A DNA stretch of 64,000 nucleotides from Viscum album (Eukaryota; Streptophyta; Magnoliopsida; Santalales; Viscaceae): NCBI GenBank assembly GCA_963277665.1, contig OY728136.1:804723123-804787122 (forward strand). The letters run 5' to 3'. The position numbers and the translations under genes are program-made. Below, piece after piece: positions 59,921 to 64,000 of this stretch (its first letter is position 1; every line of letters begins with the position of its first letter). The notes below the pieces were generated by a model. That model saw only the letters and a list, made by a program, of their open reading frames with translations, ran no database searches and was not told where the DNA came from.

Positions 59921-60448
59921 CCATGGAAGCGATGTATTTACCACTTTGGAAATAATATTAAATATTTATGAGGTTGTAAAAATTATTTGTCTATTTCTAT
60001 GTTATTATTTTATGTCTTATGTTCATTATTTAACTATTATTCTTGTCGTATGAGCTTCCATGATTTATAGCATGATTCATGTTTATGATATTTGATATGC
60101 ATTGTAAAAATTTTCAATGTTATGATCATGTTCTCATACCCTCTATGTTTATGTTTATGCTTAGATGAATCCTATATTTACGCTTACTAAAGATTTGAAC
60201 ACACCCCTTTTTATGATTCCTTTCCCCATATGTTATGAATATATGTATTATGTTTGTTGTGTCTAATACAGGTTCTAGTCAAGAAGAACCTGGTGTGAGA
60301 TAATGTAACTTGCTTATATACTGTTACTTATGTTTCCATGTGTCCAAAGAACTAAACTGATATGGAATTTGGGCATCTATTTATATAACTATTTAAGTAT
60401 TCCTCAAAAGTTATATAATGTTAATATATCAAAGTGAGGTTCACCACA

Positions 60449-61450
60449 ATCTTGATGTGACATCTATGTCCCTACACCTCAATTTGAGTGTTTAGTGGTA
60501 TAAAACCCTTGTTCTCTATAGTGACCAAGAAGCGATCCATATGAATTGTAGCTTGTGATCACTGTCCTAAAAATTATTGATCATAAATTATCTTGTCTCC
60601 TATTCTTACTTATAGTGAATCATTAGATATTATATCTTAAGTAAGTAGAATTTTTCTTTAGGAAAATCCATTCCAATATAGCACAAAATCTACATAAAGG
60701 ATGATATACAATAGAGGATGTGATATTTGAGAGGATTTTATAGATAATTTGATGGATTCATAACATCAAATATGTATCTTTGAGAATAAATTAGATACCT
60801 ATCAATTATACATTGATTTAGATCATGATTATTGTTTAGGGGAAAATTTATTCTTCCTATGGGTCCAAATGATCCTTTTATACTCTCTAAAAGTAACATA
60901 ATTCTTCTATAATTCACTCAATGCATTTGAAACAGAACAAACATTCATTTCAATATTTTTAGAATAATAAATTCATCCATGATATAAACTACTTGGTTTC
61001 AATGTGTAACTAGTCACCTCGACCGAGTAGCCAATGGGCTATCTATAATAGTGGGTTTCTAGAGAACCACGTTCAGAAATCCAGTATGGGCCCGTGGTAG
61101 GTTGGTGAAAAATGGATAGAATCATTTCATAAATTAATAAGCCAACAGTTGGATAATTCCTCTATAAAAGAGAGCTGGTGGTAGATCATCCCTCATGGGT
61201 TATGGCCATCATTACCTCAAGTAGCTGGCATGCCTCACTCGGTATTTAGTGTAATATACATAGTTGTACCCCCATATAGTTCCTTCTACAATTCAATATA
61301 ATTCAGTGGATGGTTCTTTTTAGATGATTCCAAATACAATAATTATTGAAAGAGAGACAAAAAATCCTCAATGAAGAATTTAATGAAAATTATAGAATGA
61401 TATGTGTGTATTTCTAATTATGGACACACTATGAGAGAGATAAGTTCGAC
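60449..61450. other. unassigned, slightly GC-richer stretch right of G4
   Basis: No gene is seen. Around 61010-61110 (CTCGACCGAGTAGCC, GGGCCCGTGGTAGG) and 61180-61260 the sequence has the look of the middle of a gypsy LTR, possibly in minus orientation, but no clear partner was found in the window. Confidence 0.4.
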
Positions 61451-64000
61451 AATCTACCCCTTTTTTATTATCATTGACCCTTAACATAAATTCTATTGAG
61501 TACAACATGAATGATAAAGATAAATATAAAATTCATGAATCTAAATTTATATCCAATGAGTTTCAGATGAAAACTAATAAATCATTATCTTTAAAATTAT
61601 AATGAATAACTAAATGATACTTTATAAGATAACCATTTTAATAAATATCAACATGAATGATAGGGAAAGACATTACAAAATTTAATATAATATTTAATTA
61701 TATAAAAATAATTATTTTCAAAATCGATTTATTTATTTATGAATATAAAAAATATAATATCATTAAAAAATGAAAAATAATTATAATAGTAAAACTTTTA
61801 AAAAAGTTTTTTTAAAAACAATTCGATAAAGAATTTCGATAAAGAATGTTTGAGAGAGAGAAATACTTTGAAAAACATTTTAATATACATAACTCTACAA
61901 AAATTAAAATTATTATAGAGATAGAGAGGGAGATTGTGAAATGTAAAATACAAGAAAATAGATTAAAAAGAGAATAATTTAAAAGACACATATTAAAATC
62001 AAGAACTACAAAATTAATAATATTAATATAAATATTGGTTGGAAAGTAAAATGAATAAATAAAAAATATATCAACTGAAAAATGGAATAAAAGAAAAAAT
62101 ATATAAAATTTAATATTGAAATAATTATAAGGTTAAGGAGAATAGTGAATAGGAATAAAAAAAATAAGAAAAGAAAAAAAATTAAATAGGTACATATCTT
62201 TTTCATGACAAAAAAATGAATGATTTCAACAAAAATGAGATATTTTATTTTTTTAAATGATCTTGAAGGATTGAATTATTTTGTGTGATAAAATAATTTG
62301 AATATATGTCACTATTTTCTAATTTTTCCAAGATAAAAATAATGATAAAAATTAAATACCTTTATATACACTTTTTTTACTTATCATTAATTTTCATTAA
62401 GAGAGATAAAAATTAATTTCCTTCAGTGAGAAAAAATATGAAATTTTAAAAGAAAAGTTTTGAAATTATTTTTTGAAAATAAATTGAAAACAATATAAAT
62501 CTATGTTATCAATGGTTATATAAAATTAAAAAATTTAAAAAGTAAATTATTTTTGAAATATGTATTTGAAATTTCAAAAATTAAGGGACAGTAGTATGAA
62601 AAGTAATATTTAATTTCAAAATTATAGATCAATCTTAATGAAAATTATTGAATTAAAGAGATGTGTGTCTTTCTCCTCGGATGACTCTGGTGACTTAAAG
62701 GGATCATATTCGAGATAAATAAATAATTAAATTAATTAAATATTTTAAAAAATTCCTTATTTTATAAATATAACTCCGGATATATAAATATAAAATAATA
62801 AATATTACAGGAAAATAATTCCTTATTAACCATTAATGAATTAAATATAATCAGAGGGCCAAACGTTTGGTGAAAATATTTATCAGTTGATATTTTTTAG
62901 ATAAAATCAAATAAGATATCCCTTCATGTTAAGAAATATCATATGATATTTATATTATGGTAAATTTATTTATGGGAGAGTAATGGATGGGATTTCTATA
63001 TATAGTAATAGAAATGGTATTGTTTCACTTGATATAGATGTTGTTAAATGTTATCCCGAAGTCCAATAGAATTTGTTACATTGATAGAATACGTTCACAA
63101 CAAAAACCATTACCCATGTACTCCACTTCAGATATATAATGTCAAAAGGAAATATGGTTCTTACTACTTCATGAAATAATAAATGTTTATAATAGAATAA
63201 AATGTCTACTGGTGCATTTTATATCTATTTGATATCCTCCAAATTCAACATCATAAAAATATTTTAATTCAAAAGATGTATTTTTTTGATAGATTAATCA
63301 ATGATTTTAACAATATATTAAATAATGAAAAATTATTTTAATATATTTGATGTGATATTAGTTTAGATTATATTAAAAAGAAGCTCATTAAAAAATATTG
63401 ATCTTTATGTGAGGCTAGTTTGTAGTAAGGTAATTTTGACTCTCATCAAACTTCAAATTTGTTTTTCAAAAGTTTTTATGGATACATCAATTGTAATCTT
63501 ACATAGAATACTCATGTGAGTGATAATTTAGTTATTTGGATCTATTCAGAATTCTACAGAATATCAATGGTTTAAAAATGTTCCCTCATATTTTTTGAAA
63601 ATATCAAAATCGAGAAAGAATTTGAGTTCACATATAAAGAACATCTTAAATTACTTTTTAATTAACCAAATATTTCAAATCATATTTTTAAATTTTTATA
63701 ATTTAAAATCATATAATCAATGTAAATTTTAACATCCAAATGTATATTTGAAATTTTATTTAGATTAGTATTTGAATTACTGTTTCCAATTTTTAATCCA
63801 TTTGAATAAAGGTAAATTTAATGGACCTTATTGAATACATAAGGATATTATTTTAATACTTTAATTTATTTGGTATGTTTGGAAATAGAATTTTGAAAAA
63901 TGTTTTATTCTGAAATAGGTGGTTGATCTATAAAAAACAAATTTTAAATAAAACCAAATATAAATATTCTTATAATGTGCATTTAAAAGTGTTTAAAATT
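61451..64000. other. unassigned AT-rich stretch
   Basis: No gene is seen. A purine-rich low-complexity part (about 61670-62600; GAGAGAGAAAT and AATAAAAAAAATAAG runs) makes the minus-strand open stretch 62006-62206 (Phe/Leu/Ile-rich) a composition artefact. Confidence 0.6.

Larger units (their letters stand above)
43480..60448 (+). mobile_element. G4: plus-strand LTR element with gag but no visible pol
   Basis: The 5' LTR (about 43480-43904 plus 48248-53111, interrupted by a solo LTR) aligns with the 3' LTR (about 55300-60448) along its length, including minisatellites and the end CACTACA / CACCACA. A primer binding site follows at 53114. The internal region is only about 2.2 kb, with a gag zinc knuckle at 54047-54088 and nothing recognisable as protease, RT or integrase. 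The LTRs are about 5 kb. It may be a non-autonomous gag-only (TR-GAG/LARD-like) element or one that lost pol. The left end and target duplication are not fixed. Confidence 0.8.
55300..60448 (+). mobile_element. G4 3' LTR
   Basis: It aligns with both parts of the 5' LTR. It holds the empty TTTAC site (55717-55721) into which the solo LTR inserted in the other copy. The right end is TTCACCACA at 60448, matching ATCACTACA at 53111; the following bases ATCTT would be the target duplication. The start is approximate (55040-55300). Confidence 0.8.

Overview
This window looks like intergenic DNA from a large, repeat-rich plant nuclear genome. I find no host protein-coding gene, no canonical tRNA or rRNA gene and no CRISPR array. 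Nearly all structure that can be explained is transposon. There are several generations of Ty3/gypsy LTR retrotransposons with initiator-Met-tRNA-type primer binding sites, one CACTA-like DNA transposon, and LTR fragments nested inside one another. The plant assignment rests on the chromovirus-type polyproteins with a chromodomain-like tail, LTRs of 2-5 kb, the CACTA element, and decay to very AT-rich sequence. The species cannot be named from the sequence.

Layout from left to right. 1-1077: 3' part of a plus-strand LTR carrying a 34-bp minisatellite. 1078-5695: part of the 5' LTR of an ancient plus-strand gypsy element (G1), interrupted by a minus-strand LTR (about 1530-4700). 5697-10290: G1 gag, protease, reverse transcriptase (RT), RNase H, integrase and C-terminal tail, readable only as protein ghosts. 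10300 to about 18150: G1 3' LTR, interrupted by the CACTA-like element (14641-17039). About 18150-20981: unassigned sequence with a possible gag zinc-knuckle remnant and a field of short inverted motifs. 20982-31140: G2, the youngest-looking element, a Tekay/Del-like chromovirus with both LTRs (the 3' one truncated) and all domains recognisable but full of stops. 31141-34861: unassigned, AT-rich.

34862-43214: G3, a minus-strand gypsy element with two LTRs, a perfect 5-bp target duplication (ATTTC), a complete pol ghost and no gag. About 43480-60448: G4, a plus-strand element with about 5-kb LTRs, a primer binding site and a gag zinc knuckle, but no recognisable pol. A 4.3-kb minus-strand solo LTR (43905-48247, target duplication TTTAC) sits inside its 5' LTR, and the 3' LTR of G4 preserves the matching empty site. 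60449-64000: unassigned.

No element looks competent. G1, G3 and G4 are strongly diverged, while G2 keeps most motifs. Decay is dominated by C-to-T and G-to-A changes: LTR ends TG...CA have become TA...TA, zinc-knuckle Cys codons have become Tyr, and Gln or Trp codons have become stops. This is what long-term cytosine methylation would produce. Points that stand out are the gag-only/pol-only pair G4/G3, a motif spaced about 190 bp shared by two LTR families, 19-bp GC-rich minisatellites in the G2 LTRs that create false ORFs in many frames, and dense GGGGGTT/AACCCCC hairpins at the CACTA ends.
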